DNA of 32,724 bases from Bacteroidales bacterium (GCA_017469625.1 JAFUGA010000038.1:1-32724); one strand, 5' to 3'. Positions 8,783 through 18,293 are shown, numbered from the stretch's first letter. Program-made: numbers and translations. The notes: generated from the sequence alone by a model not told the origin.

Positions 8783-11336
8783 CTACTAAAGATTTCAAAC
8801 GTTTGTTTGCTTGTTTTCTTCTCTCTCTTTTTTGACGTTTCTTCTTGTCTTTATCTCTCAAATCTTCGTCAAAATATCCATAACCGTATGTACTATAACC
8901 GTATTTGCTATAGTAACCATAGCCGTATGAATTTCTACTGTAGGTCGTGTAACCATATTTTTGTATATGCGATTGTATTCCGTTGAAGATTATTCCTACA
9001 GGAACATCGCTTCTCTCTTTAAGTTCTTGCAATGATGTTTTGAAAATACTTATAGATGTTATACCACTACGAACTATGTACAATACTATATCAACGTCTT
9101 TTGCCAAAGTCTGAGCATCTGCTATAATATTGACAGGTGGAGTATCAAGTATGATACAGTCATATCTCTTTCTCAACTCTGTTAATAATTCTCTGTTTTT
9201 ATCAGAATCTACTATTTCAGATGGGTTTGGTGGTACTTGACCTACACAAACAACATCTAAGTTTTCAAATTCTGTATGTTGTATTATCTCATCTACATCG
9301 TTTCTTCCTATATAATAAGTAGTAATACCAACATCATCTCTTAAACCTAAGGATTTGTGCAAACGTGGTTTGCGTAAGTCGTATTCCATAAGCAAAGTTT
9401 TTTGTCCAGAGATAGAGAACACAGAGGCCACGTTCATAGAGGTAAGTGTCTTTCCTTCGTTAGGCATAGACGAAGTTACAAGTATAAGTCTGCCACCTGC
9501 ATTTTCGGATTTCACTCCGTTTGCTTCGTCTTTTTTATCCAACTCATATTTAAGATTTGTTCTTATGGCTCTATATGCTTCCGTTATCTGAGAACGTGGT
9601 TTGCTGAACACCATCATAGGATTGTAACCCTTAGGGAAACTTGGGATATATCCTAAAATAGTATCGTCTGTTACTTCTTTTATATCGTCTTTTGAGTCAA
9701 GTGTATCTTTAAACAAATATTTCGCTACTATATAAATAACGGGTACAAGCAGACCTACTATAAAGGCTATGATTAAGTTTTTAACTGTTTTTGGATATAC
9801 TTTTTTTGCACTAATAGCTTTATCTATTACTCTGTGGTCTGGCAATGCTGCATTTTTAGCAATTTCAGCCTCTGCTCTTTTTTGATAAAGGAAAGAATAG
9901 ATTTCATCATTGAATTTGAATTGACGCTGAATGTTTACCATATTTCTTTCGGTAGATGGTAGAAGATTTATAGCGTTTTGCAAATCATTTTGTTGACGTT
10001 GCAGTTCTTTCTGAGATATACGAGAAACTGTTTGTAAGTTTCTTAAACTTTCTGCCAACTGTTTTCTGATAGCATGTATTTTCAACTCCAATTCTTTTAC
10101 TCTTGGGTTCTTGTCTGAACCTTTGCTCAAAGAAGTTTTATGTTGTATGATAATATCTGAAAGTTCACTCACAAGTTTTATAAGCACAGGGTCTTCTACA
10201 CCCATAACAGCTGGAGAAGCAATACCCTCATCTATTCCTGCAGAGTTTATATATTTCTCAAGGTAATCGTAATATTGTTGTTTTGTATATGCTTCGGCTC
10301 TTCTCTGTTGTAATTCGTTAGTTTTTTGATATAGGTATTGTCCATCGTTGGTAAGGTTTAGAGTGTTGTTACTTGATTGGAAGATTTCTTTCATAGATTC
10401 TGCTTTGTTCAGAGAGTCGCCTATGGAAGAAAGTTGTTGATTTACGAAGTCTATAGTTGTAACGTTTAGGTAGTTCTTTTCTGTAAATGATTGGTCTATG
10501 TACATTTTGCAAAGCATATTTACAAAGTCCATAGACATCTGAGGATTTTCGTGAATGAAACTCAACTTTATTATAGAAGAACCATCATCTGTTCTTGTAA
10601 TATTTACGTGGTTGTAAGCATAAGCCATTTGCTCAAAATTATTCATATTGAAAGCATAATCTATATAAGCAAATTTTGGACTCCACTTTTCTTTTTTCAG
10701 AAGTACTTTAAAACGCATACCGTCTTTTTTATACCATTCGTCATAGTTGATTACAGTGTTGCGTTTCTCTATATTTACTGTTCTATCCAATGCTTCGTTG
10801 TTCATATAGTCATACATAGGAACATTTTGTTTTTCATTGTAGGAAATAGAACACTGTTTTTCATTTAAAAGTCTTACTCCCACTCTTACGTTTGTAGGTT
10901 GTGGAGTATTCAAATCAACCATTATCTCAAAAGGACAATCTTTGTAAATATCTACATCTCTAATATTCAGTTTTTGATAATAAGAACAGTAAAGATTCAT
11001 ATTTCTTAGAGTGGCCTTTGTTATGGAATAAGACTGCAAGATGTTTATTGCGTTTTGGAAATCTTTTTCAGAATTTGACCACATCAAACCATTCTCTATA
11101 TCCAAGTTGTTTAACACATCGTTGTTTGTCTTTATAAGCATAGTAGTTGTTGCTTCATACTTTGGAACAGAATATTTGTTGATAAGAATGGCTATAATCA
11201 AAGTAATTATTAGAGTTATAACAAAAATATACCATTTTTCTAATATCTTATACCAAATCTCTGATATATTCAAAGATTTTTCTTTCTTTCCTAATTGTTC
11301 TTCCAAGTATTGTTCTTTTTGATATTCTTTTTTCAT
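8775..11336 (-). CDS. Wzc-like polysaccharide co-polymerase with tyrosine autokinase domain
   Basis: An inner-membrane protein controlling chain length and export of capsule or exopolysaccharide. Seen: an N-terminal Wzz domain after a transmembrane helix (WYIFVITLIITLIIAIL, residues ~35-51), a long periplasmic coiled-coil region, a second helix (NLIIAFIVGLLVPVIYIVA), then a cytoplasmic BY-kinase domain with Walker A (SSMPNEGKTLTSMNVA), Walker A' (LLMEYDLRKPRLH) and Walker B (CIILDTPPVN). The tail has 12 tyrosines within about 35 residues (KYGYTTYSRNSYGYGYYSKY and on), the usual autophosphorylation cluster, ending in a basic segment. The length (853) is normal for the fused form. It lies 6 nt after the Wza-like gene. 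No glycosyltransferases are nearby, so the polymer is unknown. Confidence 0.93.
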   Translation of the reverse strand: MKKEYQKEQYLEEQLGKKEKSLNISEIWYKILEKWYIFVITLIITLIIAILINKYSVPKYEATTTMLIKTNNDVLNNLDIENGLMWSNSEKDFQNAINILQSYSITKATLRNMNLYCSYYQKLNIRDVDIYKDCPFEIMVDLNTPQPTNVRVGVRLLNEKQCSISYNEKQNVPMYDYMNNEALDRTVNIEKRNTVINYDEWYKKDGMRFKVLLKKEKWSPKFAYIDYAFNMNNFEQMAYAYNHVNITRTDDGSSIIKLSFIHENPQMSMDFVNMLCKMYIDQSFTEKNYLNVTTIDFVNQQLSSIGDSLNKAESMKEIFQSSNNTLNLTNDGQYLYQKTNELQQRRAEAYTKQQYYDYLEKYINSAGIDEGIASPAVMGVEDPVLIKLVSELSDIIIQHKTSLSKGSDKNPRVKELELKIHAIRKQLAESLRNLQTVSRISQKELQRQQNDLQNAINLLPSTERNMVNIQRQFKFNDEIYSFLYQKRAEAEIAKNAALPDHRVIDKAISAKKVYPKTVKNLIIAFIVGLLVPVIYIVAKYLFKDTLDSKDDIKEVTDDTILGYIPSFPKGYNPMMVFSKPRSQITEAYRAIRTNLKYELDKKDEANGVKSENAGGRLILVTSSMPNEGKTLTSMNVASVFSISGQKTLLMEYDLRKPRLHKSLGLRDDVGITTYYIGRNDVDEIIQHTEFENLDVVCVGQVPPNPSEIVDSDKNRELLTELRKRYDCIILDTPPVNIIADAQTLAKDVDIVLYIVRSGITSISIFKTSLQELKERSDVPVGIIFNGIQSHIQKYGYTTYSRNSYGYGYYSKYGYSTYGYGYFDEDLRDKDKKKRQKRERRKQANKRLKSLVGE

Positions 11337-11342
11337 AAGTCG

Positions 11343-12170
11343 TTATTTTTTTAGTGCAACAATTATAGCTATAACAGATGCTAAAGATGAAACTACAGAA
11401 AGTGCATAAGAAATAGTAGAAAGAGGGTGGTTGATAGTAGTTAAGGCTTTTGTCTTTTTGTTTGGTTGAACATAGACAATATCTCCTGGTCTTAGGTAGT
11501 ATTTTTTATCTCTCATAACAGAGGTTTTTCTTATGTCCAAAGTATAGACTATATCTTCAGTATTAGTTTTTCGTATTATTCTTACTTTTGACCTATCTCC
11601 ATCATAGGTTAAATCTCCTGCTGAAATAAGAGCATCGTATATATCTACAGCAGGTTGATAAAAAGTATAGATACCTGGTTTATTTACTTCACCTGTTACT
11701 CTTATTCTGAATGTAACCATTTTACATATAACTGTAACGTTGCTTGTGTATTCTTCGGCTTTTTTCTGTATTAAATCTTTCGCTTGTTCTACAGTCAAAT
11801 CTGCAACTTTTACTTCTCCTATTGTGGGAATGGATATATTACCGTCTGCATTTATTTCATAGGCTGAAAGATATACATTGGATTCTGCTTGAGAATAGTA
11901 ATTTGAAGTAGAGTTTGTGCTACCGAAAAGTTTAGCAGCCTCGTCATCTACTGTAGAATAAATCTGTACATACAACATATCATGCTCCTGTAGTAAGTAA
12001 TCTGGGGAGTCATTTGTTTGTCCGTTTGGATATTCATAAACCTGCATTGGAGGAGTTTTAAGTTTATCCGTCTGGAAGTATATCAAATTTTTCTGTTTAG
12101 TACAAGATGTAAATAATCCTAATAGTAAAGCAATAAAAGTTATCTTTATTGCGTAATTTTTCTTCATCAT
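11343..12170 (-). CDS. Wza-like polysaccharide export lipoprotein
   Basis: An outer-membrane lipoprotein forming the export channel with the Wzc-like partner downstream. Seen: a lipoprotein signal (MKKNYAIKITFIALLLGLF ending LFTSC, Cys 23), a Poly_export domain (DYLLQEHDMLYVQIY, GNISIPTIGEVKVADLTVEQA), an SLBB domain (VTGEVNKPGIYTF, ALISAGDLTYDGDRSKVRI) and a final hydrophobic helix (ALSVVSSLASVIAIIVAL) as in Bacteroidota members. Two adjacent ATGs (12168 and 12165) serve equally well. The gene has its own promoter in the gap after miaB and forms a tight pair with the kinase gene. Confidence 0.92.
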   Translation of the reverse strand: MMKKNYAIKITFIALLLGLFTSCTKQKNLIYFQTDKLKTPPMQVYEYPNGQTNDSPDYLLQEHDMLYVQIYSTVDDEAAKLFGSTNSTSNYYSQAESNVYLSAYEINADGNISIPTIGEVKVADLTVEQAKDLIQKKAEEYTSNVTVICKMVTFRIRVTGEVNKPGIYTFYQPAVDIYDALISAGDLTYDGDRSKVRIIRKTNTEDIVYTLDIRKTSVMRDKKYYLRPGDIVYVQPNKKTKALTTINHPLSTISYALSVVSSLASVIAIIVALKK

Positions 12171-12199
12171 ATTGCGTTAATTGTTTTCTTTATAACCTG

Positions 12200-12230
12200 C
12201 AAAGTTAATAATATTATTCTTTCTATCAAA
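12200..12230 (-). promoter_or_regulatory. Bacteroidota-type promoter for the export gene pair
   Basis: On the minus strand there is TTTG (12227-12230), a 19-bp spacer and TAACTTTG (12200-12207). It lies wholly within the 65-nt gap between miaB and the Wza-like gene and suggests that the export genes can be expressed independently of the housekeeping genes upstream. Confidence 0.7.
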
Positions 12231-12235
12231 ATATT

Positions 12236-13543
12236 TTATAGTTTTTTACCAAAAAGTGTTGCAGATGTGCAGTCATCTATCCTTACTTTTATATAATCTC
12301 CTTTAGTATTATTGTCCTTGTCAAAGATTACTACTTTGTTCTGTGAAGTTCTGCCATATAGTTTTCTAGCATCTCTTTTACTTTCACCCTCTACAAGTAC
12401 TTCAAAGACTTTTCCTATATCTCTTTTATTGCTTTGCAAAGATAGTTCTCTCTGTACTTCTATTATCTCTTCCAAACGGCGAACTTTTTCTTTTTCATCT
12501 ATATTGTCTTTGTATTTTTTTGAAGCCAGTGTTCCCGGACGGTCGGAATATTTGAACATATATGCAGAATCGTATCCTACTTTCTTCATTATATCTATGG
12601 TTTGTTTGTGGTCCTGCTCTGTTTCTCCACAAAAACCTGCTATAACATCTGTACTCAATGCACAATCTGGTATCTTCGTCCTTATCATTTCTATCTTTTT
12701 CATATAGTCTTCAACAGTGTATTTTCTGTTCATTGTTTTCAACATATTGTTACTACCAGACTGTACAGGAAGATGAATATATTTGCAGATGTTATCATAT
12801 TTGGCTATAGTATCTACAAGTTCTTCTGAAATATCTTTTGGGTGTGAAGTAGCAAAACGTACTCTAAGCAATGGATTTATTTGTGCTACCATAGCCATAA
12901 GTTGTGCAAAGTTAGTAGTTTGTTCTCCCTCTTTATAGAAATAAGAATTCACATTCTGACCTAAAAGAGTTATATCTCTATATCCTTCTGAAAATAGTTT
13001 CTCTGCTTGTTCTACAACACTTTTAGGAGAACGGCTTCTTTCTCTTCCTCGTGTATATGGCACAACACAATAAGAACAGAAGTTTTCACAACCTCTCATT
13101 ATGGAGATAAATGCACTTATACCATCGGTATTTATTTCCACAGGGACTATATCTTCGTATGTTTCTTCTTTGGAAAGTTCTACATCTACACTTGGCTCTG
13201 TGGTGTTTATCAAATCGTGTATTCTTCTATATGAATCTGGTCCTGCTACTATATCTACTTTATCCTCTTTTATAAGACTTTCTTTCAACCTTTCGGCCAT
13301 ACAACCCAATATACCTATCTTTAAAAGTGGATTTCTCTTTTTTAGAGATTTCAAATCATGTACTCTATTGTGTATTCTCTTTTCTGCATTATCTCTTACA
13401 GCACAAGTATTTATAAGTATAACATCTGCTTCTCTTTCATCGTTTGTCAAACGAAATCCATTGTCTTGCAAAATCTTTCCTACTATACCGCTATCTGCTT
13501 GGTTCATTTGGCAACCATAAGTTTCTATAAGAACATTTTTCAT
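12236..13543 (-). CDS. miaB: tRNA-2-methylthio-N6-dimethylallyladenosine synthase
   Basis: A radical SAM methylthiotransferase that adds a methylthio group to i6A37 of tRNAs. The N-terminal UPF0004 domain carries the auxiliary-cluster cysteines C11 (TYGCQMNQAD), C47 (NTCAVRDNAEKR) and C81 (GILGCMAERL). The radical SAM cluster is C152/C156/C159 in RGCENFCSYC, followed by VVPYTRGRERSR. A C-terminal TRAM segment (VLVEGESKRDARKLYGRTS) ends the protein. The 435-residue length and the QMNQADSG motif indicate MiaB rather than MtaB or RimO. It starts at the ATG 13541-13543, 28 nt after the sirtuin gene. Confidence 0.95.
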   Translation of the reverse strand: MKNVLIETYGCQMNQADSGIVGKILQDNGFRLTNDEREADVILINTCAVRDNAEKRIHNRVHDLKSLKKRNPLLKIGILGCMAERLKESLIKEDKVDIVAGPDSYRRIHDLINTTEPSVDVELSKEETYEDIVPVEINTDGISAFISIMRGCENFCSYCVVPYTRGRERSRSPKSVVEQAEKLFSEGYRDITLLGQNVNSYFYKEGEQTTNFAQLMAMVAQINPLLRVRFATSHPKDISEELVDTIAKYDNICKYIHLPVQSGSNNMLKTMNRKYTVEDYMKKIEMIRTKIPDCALSTDVIAGFCGETEQDHKQTIDIMKKVGYDSAYMFKYSDRPGTLASKKYKDNIDEKEKVRRLEEIIEVQRELSLQSNKRDIGKVFEVLVEGESKRDARKLYGRTSQNKVVIFDKDNNTKGDYIKVRIDDCTSATLFGKKL

Positions 13544-13571
13544 AGTCTTGTTTTCAAAAAATAAATAAAAA

Positions 13572-14261
13572 TCAATCTTTTATGTTTAAAATCTCTTCTA
13601 CTGCTTGTTTAACACCTACAGAGGCTTTTTCTTGTATAAAACGTATGCCTGCTATATTAGTGTTTGGTTGTTTTGGGTCTATCAAATATTTTCTACAATC
13701 TTTCTTACAATAGTTCATTAAGCCAGCAGCAGGATACACATTCAAAGAAGTACCTATTATAATCATTATATCTGCTTTTTCACACGCTTTTATAGCAGGC
13801 TCTATCATAGGAACAGCCTCTCCAAACCAAACTATAAAAGGTCGTAATGTTTTTCCGTGTGTATCTACATCAGAAGGAAGAATATCTTTGTAGCCTATAT
13901 CATAAATTTCTTGTTTATTGTAACGAGAACATGCTTTTGTCAGTTCTCCATGTAGATGAATAATATTTTTACTTCCTGCTCTTTCATGCAAATCATCTAC
14001 ATTTTGAGTAACGATAGTAACATTAAAATCCTTTTCTAAACGAGTTAATTGTTTATGACCTTCATTTGGAACAACTGTTTTTAATTGTCTTCTTCTTTCG
14101 TTATAGAATCTATTTACCAATTGTTCATCTTTATCAAACGAATCGTAATTAGCAACATCTTCTATGCGATAATTCTCCCATAAACCATTGCTATCTCTAA
14201 ACGTACTTATACCACTCTCTGCTGAAATCCCCGCCCCCGTCAATACAACTATGTTTTTCAT
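13572..14261 (-). CDS. Sir2-family NAD-dependent deacylase without zinc-ribbon cysteines
   Basis: A cytoplasmic NAD-dependent protein deacylase (CobB/Sir2 fold), 229 residues. NAD-binding motifs are TGAGISAESGISTFRD (residues ~8-23), TQNVDDLHERAG and the catalytic His in IIHLHGELT, followed by FGEAVP, IGTSLNVYPAAGL and YLIDPKQPN. The segment between HGELTKACS and LRPFIVWFGE, where typical sirtuins carry two CxxC pairs, has only one Cys. As far as I recall, other Bacteroidota sirtuins share this, so it is probably a lineage trait and not damage. It lies 39 nt after the restriction gene and 28 nt before miaB, in the same transcript direction. Confidence 0.9.
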   Translation of the reverse strand: MKNIVVLTGAGISAESGISTFRDSNGLWENYRIEDVANYDSFDKDEQLVNRFYNERRRQLKTVVPNEGHKQLTRLEKDFNVTIVTQNVDDLHERAGSKNIIHLHGELTKACSRYNKQEIYDIGYKDILPSDVDTHGKTLRPFIVWFGEAVPMIEPAIKACEKADIMIIIGTSLNVYPAAGLMNYCKKDCRKYLIDPKQPNTNIAGIRFIQEKASVGVKQAVEEILNIKD

Positions 14262-14300
14262 AAAATAAAAGGTATTAAAATTCAGTAATAAAATATCAAA

Positions 14301-15071
14301 CTACACTATTCTGTATCTATCTGATTTTACTAAATGAATGCTATTGTAATCTTCTTCTTTATCAAAAGAGAATTGCCACATATAATAAATATTCTCTCCA
14401 TTTATAATTCTTTTTTCAAAAAATACAGAAATCACATTCTTATTTGTATTTATTTTCCATTGTCTATACGGATAATACAATTGCCTTATAATAGTATTAT
14501 CTGCTTTTTTATTTTTCGCCTCTACCAAAACTATTTTATCCTTTCCTTCAAAACCAGCATCTACCTCTGTTTGTACACTATCAACTTCCAACATATTATC
14601 TCCTACTTTAAAGGAAAATTTGGGAGTATATTTTCTTCCTCTTATAGTAAGAACTAAAGAATCATCTCCAATAAATGTTCTTATCAAAGAATTAGCATAA
14701 GCAAAGTCCAAATGTTGCATTTCTGAATCTCCAACGAAAGAACTTTCCAATACAAAATCAAGTTTCTTCTCGTATGTTTTAATAGGGGAACCTATATCAG
14801 GTATATTTACATAACCTTCTCCCTTTGCTATGTAATATACACCATTATATTTAGGTAAAATAAACAAATTGTTATCTACAAATATCTTTGGACGGTCTTC
14901 TCTGGTATCTTGTTTACAAAGAATTCGTACCTCTCTTTCACTTGTTTTATCAAACTCTTTGCAAGACTTTTTTATCTGTTCTGCAGTTAGTTCAAATGCA
15001 GATTTAGAAAAATCGTGCTGAATTATATTATAATCATTAAATATTTTAGTCCAAGATTTATTATTTGCCAT
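14301..15071 (-). CDS. Probable type II restriction endonuclease (PD-(D/E)XK)
   Basis: A 256-residue protein I do not recognise as a named enzyme. It holds a credible nuclease core, D171 in EVDAGFEGKD and E184-x-K186 in VLVEAKNKK, the D...ExK pattern of PD-(D/E)XK enzymes, followed by a basic/aromatic IRQLYYPYRQWK helix. It overlaps the methyltransferase gene by 11 nt (ATG at 15069-15071), which suggests coupled translation and makes it the likely partner nuclease. The window is nearly free of GATC, so cleavage at GATC is inferred. It does not look like DpnII or Sau3AI by what I remember of those sequences. A Mrr-like or other repair nuclease is the alternative. Confidence 0.7.
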   Translation of the reverse strand: MANNKSWTKIFNDYNIIQHDFSKSAFELTAEQIKKSCKEFDKTSEREVRILCKQDTREDRPKIFVDNNLFILPKYNGVYYIAKGEGYVNIPDIGSPIKTYEKKLDFVLESSFVGDSEMQHLDFAYANSLIRTFIGDDSLVLTIRGRKYTPKFSFKVGDNMLEVDSVQTEVDAGFEGKDKIVLVEAKNKKADNTIIRQLYYPYRQWKINTNKNVISVFFEKRIINGENIYYMWQFSFDKEEDYNSIHLVKSDRYRIV

Positions 15072-15990
15072 AATCTAAACGTATTTTTGTTTCGGAGTTA
15101 TTTATCATTATTTCATATATTTTTCCTCTCTTGCTTGCATTTGAGTTTATCATACGAGAAGCCATAACTCTATGAATATGATACATAGAATATAAGTCAT
15201 CAAAAAAACTATCCTTTTTATCTATCGTATTTACATCTGAATTACTCAATATAAAATAGCCTCCTTTTTTAGAAATGTTATCACAAAATTCAGATAATCG
15301 TATTTGATCTTTGTCTGTAAAATTTTCTTTAGAATATGCTGTAAATGAAGATGTCTTATTTATTGGTTTATATGGAGGATCAAGATAATAAAAAGTATTT
15401 TTGCCTGCATAATTCAAAGTCTGTGAAAAATCTCCTTGTAAAATTTCTACTTTCTTTAATAACTCGTGGCACTTAAGTATATTTTCCTCATCGCAAATGG
15501 TAGGTTTTTTATATTTACCATAGGGAACATTAAATTTTCCAGCGTTATTTACTCTGTATAATCCATTGAAACAAGTTTTATTTAAAAAGATAAACAATGC
15601 AGAATTTAGTATTATATCTTCCTGTTTTGAATTAAATAATTCTCGTTGTAATAAAAAATATTCTTTTCTATCTATTTCTGACTTATAGATATACTCTTTC
15701 TCTATCTGCTTTAAAATAGAAATTAGTTCTTTTGGATTTTCCTTTATAGTCTTATAGGTATTTATTAAATCTAAATTTATATCATTGATTATTGCGTGGT
15801 GAATATTAGGAAATTGTTGCAAAATCCAGAACAATACTGCACCTCCTCCAACAAAAGATTCTACATAAGTAATATTTTTAGAGGAATACAAAAAATGTGG
15901 TAATAGTGCTTCTATCTCAGATAATAACTGAGTTTTTCCTCCTACCCATTTCACAAAAGGTCGTGCCAATGTATTATTCTTCAAAATCAT
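15061..15990 (-). CDS. Dam/DpnM-like DNA adenine-N6 methyltransferase (D12 class)
   Basis: A type II modification enzyme of 309 residues. Motif X/I: RPFVKWVGGKTQLL (11-23) and ESFVGGGAVLF (44-54). The D12-class block is NKTCFNGLYRVNNAGKFNVP, and the catalytic DPPY is at 204-207 (YYLDPPYKP). These are the features of the Dam/DpnIIA alpha group, most members of which methylate GATC. The start ATG overlaps the stop of the preceding DUF2520 gene (ATGA at 15987-15990), and its end overlaps the nuclease gene by 11 nt. The two GATC tetramers I found in the window are both here, at 15378 (codons of DPPY) and 15306. Confidence 0.92.
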   Translation of the reverse strand: MILKNNTLARPFVKWVGGKTQLLSEIEALLPHFLYSSKNITYVESFVGGGAVLFWILQQFPNIHHAIINDINLDLINTYKTIKENPKELISILKQIEKEYIYKSEIDRKEYFLLQRELFNSKQEDIILNSALFIFLNKTCFNGLYRVNNAGKFNVPYGKYKKPTICDEENILKCHELLKKVEILQGDFSQTLNYAGKNTFYYLDPPYKPINKTSSFTAYSKENFTDKDQIRLSEFCDNISKKGGYFILSNSDVNTIDKKDSFFDDLYSMYHIHRVMASRMINSNASKRGKIYEIMINNSETKIRLDYGK

Positions 15991-16736
15991 TTTGTTTCAT
16001 CTTGTTTTGTTTTCATTATACTTGCAGATAAGAGTTTATATATCTGTTGTTCAGAAGTTGATAATTTGTCTAAGTGTTGTTGCATGATTTTTTCCTCGTG
16101 TCTAAATGCAGGACCTGTTTGACAAAACTTAGGGTCTTTTTCTTTAATAGCAGTAACTGTTCTATCTATCAAAGGAAACAAAATATCAAGCGAAAGATTA
16201 TCTTTTTCTAATATGGTTTGTGCTATATGGAATAGATGATTAGGAAAATTATTTACAAAAACAGCAGCAAGATGAATAGTTTTTCTTTGTTCATCTGTTA
16301 GAGTATGATGAATAGAAGAAAGTTTTAATGCAAGGTCTTCAAGTTCCTGTTTTGCTTCTTCTGTATTTGCCCAAGTACAAAGAGGAACTGTGTTAAAATC
16401 TACAGACATTCCTTTTTTCAGACTTTGCAATGGGTAGAAAGAACCATAAACTTCTGCTATAGGTTTTAAAATAGAAGTTTCTACATAACCACTTGTATGG
16501 ACAAGGATTTGATTATGATTTAATTCTGTAAGAATACACTGTTTTATATTCAACACAACAGATTCTAAAACATCGTCTTTTACCGCCAAAATAACCAAAT
16601 CTGAAAGAAAATCTTCTTTATGAAAAGGTAGGTGTGAAGAAACCATCTTCACACTCAACCCTTTTTCTTTCATAATTTGGTAATAATGAGTGGCTACATT
16701 GCCTTGTCCTACTATAGTTATGGTTTGTATCTGCAT
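15987..16736 (-). CDS. Rossmann-fold, DUF2520 oxidoreductase-like protein
   Basis: A 249-residue protein with an N-terminal dinucleotide-binding fold (TITIVGQGNVATHYYQIM, then DLVILAVKDDVL) and a helical C-terminal DUF2520 domain (GSFYPLQSLKKG, then LAAVFVNNFPNHLFHIA and TGPAFRHEEKIMQQHL). It resembles ProC/ketopantoate-reductase-type folds. A reaction has not been assigned to the family as far as I know. The ATG at 16734-16736 lies 9 nt after the gltX stop, and the stop overlaps the methyltransferase start by 4 nt. Confidence 0.85.
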   Translation of the reverse strand: MQIQTITIVGQGNVATHYYQIMKEKGLSVKMVSSHLPFHKEDFLSDLVILAVKDDVLESVVLNIKQCILTELNHNQILVHTSGYVETSILKPIAEVYGSFYPLQSLKKGMSVDFNTVPLCTWANTEEAKQELEDLALKLSSIHHTLTDEQRKTIHLAAVFVNNFPNHLFHIAQTILEKDNLSLDILFPLIDRTVTAIKEKDPKFCQTGPAFRHEEKIMQQHLDKLSTSEQQIYKLLSASIMKTKQDETK

Positions 16737-16745
16737 AAGAAAAAT

Positions 16746-18293
16746 TTACAAGTTTATTCTCTCGGTTGCAATCTTTATTCTTGCAATAATTTCTTTTTTA
16801 CCTAAGACTTTCATTATATCAAGCATATTTGGACCTTTGGTATCTCCTACAACAGCCAAACGAATACTGTTCATTATTTGTCCCATATTCAATTCATTTG
16901 TTTGTATGTAGTTCATAAGAAACTCTTCTGCCTTTTCTGCCCAAGTAGAACCGTCTTCTATATTTTCAAGATGAGAAATTATTTCCATCATTCTTGCACT
17001 TGTACCTTCTTTCCAACGTTTTTTCAACGCTTTTTCTGCATACTCTGTTGGGGCTACAAAGAAATAATCGCTATTTTCCCACAACTCTTTTGCAAAAGAA
17101 CATCTTTCTTTTACCAAATCTACAATAGTTTCCACGAAATCAATTTCTAATTTTGTAGAATCAAGTTTCAGTTCAGCAGAATTTGATTTTAAGAATTCAA
17201 AATAAAGTTTTGCTAAATCTTTTGTATCAACTTTTTGTAGATATTGATGATTGAACCATTTGGTTTTTTCCATGTCAAATTTGGCTCCGTGTTTAGAAAT
17301 TCTTTCTATTGAAAATCTATTTACTAACTCTTCAAGAGAAAATATTTCTTGTTCGCTACCATCATTCCAACCCAAAAGAGCAAGCATATTAACTACTGCT
17401 TCAGGCAAATATCCGCTTTCTCTATAACCAGAAGATATTTCTTTAGTCTTAGGGTCGTGCCATTCCAATGGAAAAACAGGAAAACCTAATCTATCTCCAT
17501 CTCGTTTTGAAAGTTTGCCTTTTCCATCTGGTTTCAAAATAAGAGGTAAGTGTGCAAACATAGGCATATCCCATTCAAATGCTTTGTAAAGCATAACGTG
17601 TAAAGGAGTGCTTGGCAACCATTCTTCTCCACGTATAACGTGTGTAATCTTCATCAAATGGTCATCTACTATGTTTGCAAGATGATATGTAGGCATTCCA
17701 TCGCTTTTATACAATACTTTATCATCAAGCAAAGAAGAGTTCATAGTTATGTGTCCTCTTATCATATCATCAAACTCTATCATTTCGTCTTCTGGGAAAA
17801 GAAATCTTATAACATAAGGTTCTCCTTCTGCTATCATTCTTTCTACTTCTTCTTTACTTAAAGATAGTGAGTTTTTTAGTCCTTTTCTTGTTTTACAGTC
17901 ATATTGAAAAGTTTGTTTATTTGCTTCTGCCTCTGAACGCTTTTGTGCAAGTTCTTCTGCTGAATCAAAAGCATAATAAGCCTTTCCTTTATTTACAAGT
18001 TCCATAGCAAAATCCTTGTAAATAGATTTGCGTTCGCTCTGTTTGTATGGACCATAATCTCCTCCTATTCCTACACCTTCATCAAATTTTAAACCTAACC
18101 ATTTAAATGATTCTATGATATACTCTTCTGCTCCTTCTACAAAACGAGTCTGGTCTGTGTCTTCTATTCTTAAAAGAAAATCTCCGTTATTTTTTTTCGC
18201 AAAAAGATAATTGAAAAGTGCAGTTCTCACTCCTCCTATATGCAAAGGTCCTGTAGGACTTGGTGCAAATCTTACTCTAACTCTATTATTCAT
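16746..18293 (-). CDS. gltX: Glutamyl-tRNA synthetase
   Basis: A class I aminoacyl-tRNA synthetase charging tRNA-Glu. Seen: the HIGH-type motif in [20 protein letters not shown] (HIGG 18-21), [12 protein letters not shown], the [11 protein letters not shown] tRNA-binding region, and the KMSKS-type motif KLSKRDGDR near residue 260, with a C-terminal anticodon-binding helical domain. The length of 515 is normal. It begins at the ATG 18291-18293 and is the first gene of the run that continues through the DUF2520, restriction-modification, sirtuin and miaB genes. A 21-nt repeat array (18360-18440) lies just upstream. Confidence 0.96.
   Translation of the reverse strand: MNNRVRVRFAPSPTGPLHIGGVRTALFNYLFAKKNNGDFLLRIEDTDQTRFVEGAEEYIIESFKWLGLKFDEGVGIGGDYGPYKQSERKSIYKDFAMELVNKGKAYYAFDSAEELAQKRSEAEANKQTFQYDCKTRKGLKNSLSLSKEEVERMIAEGEPYVIRFLFPEDEMIEFDDMIRGHITMNSSLLDDKVLYKSDGMPTYHLANIVDDHLMKITHVIRGEEWLPSTPLHVMLYKAFEWDMPMFAHLPLILKPDGKGKLSKRDGDRLGFPVFPLEWHDPKTKEISSGYRESGYLPEAVVNMLALLGWNDGSEQEIFSLEELVNRFSIERISKHGAKFDMEKTKWFNHQYLQKVDTKDLAKLYFEFLKSNSAELKLDSTKLEIDFVETIVDLVKERCSFAKELWENSDYFFVAPTEYAEKALKKRWKEGTSARMMEIISHLENIEDGSTWAEKAEEFLMNYIQTNELNMGQIMNSIRLAVVGDTKGPNMLDIMKVLGKKEIIARIKIATERINL

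Noticed and set aside
16681-16700. Partial match to the small-ORF element (TAATAATGAGTGG) inside the DUF2520 gene
   Set aside because: It lacks the G tract and the rest of the element, and is explained by coding sequence.
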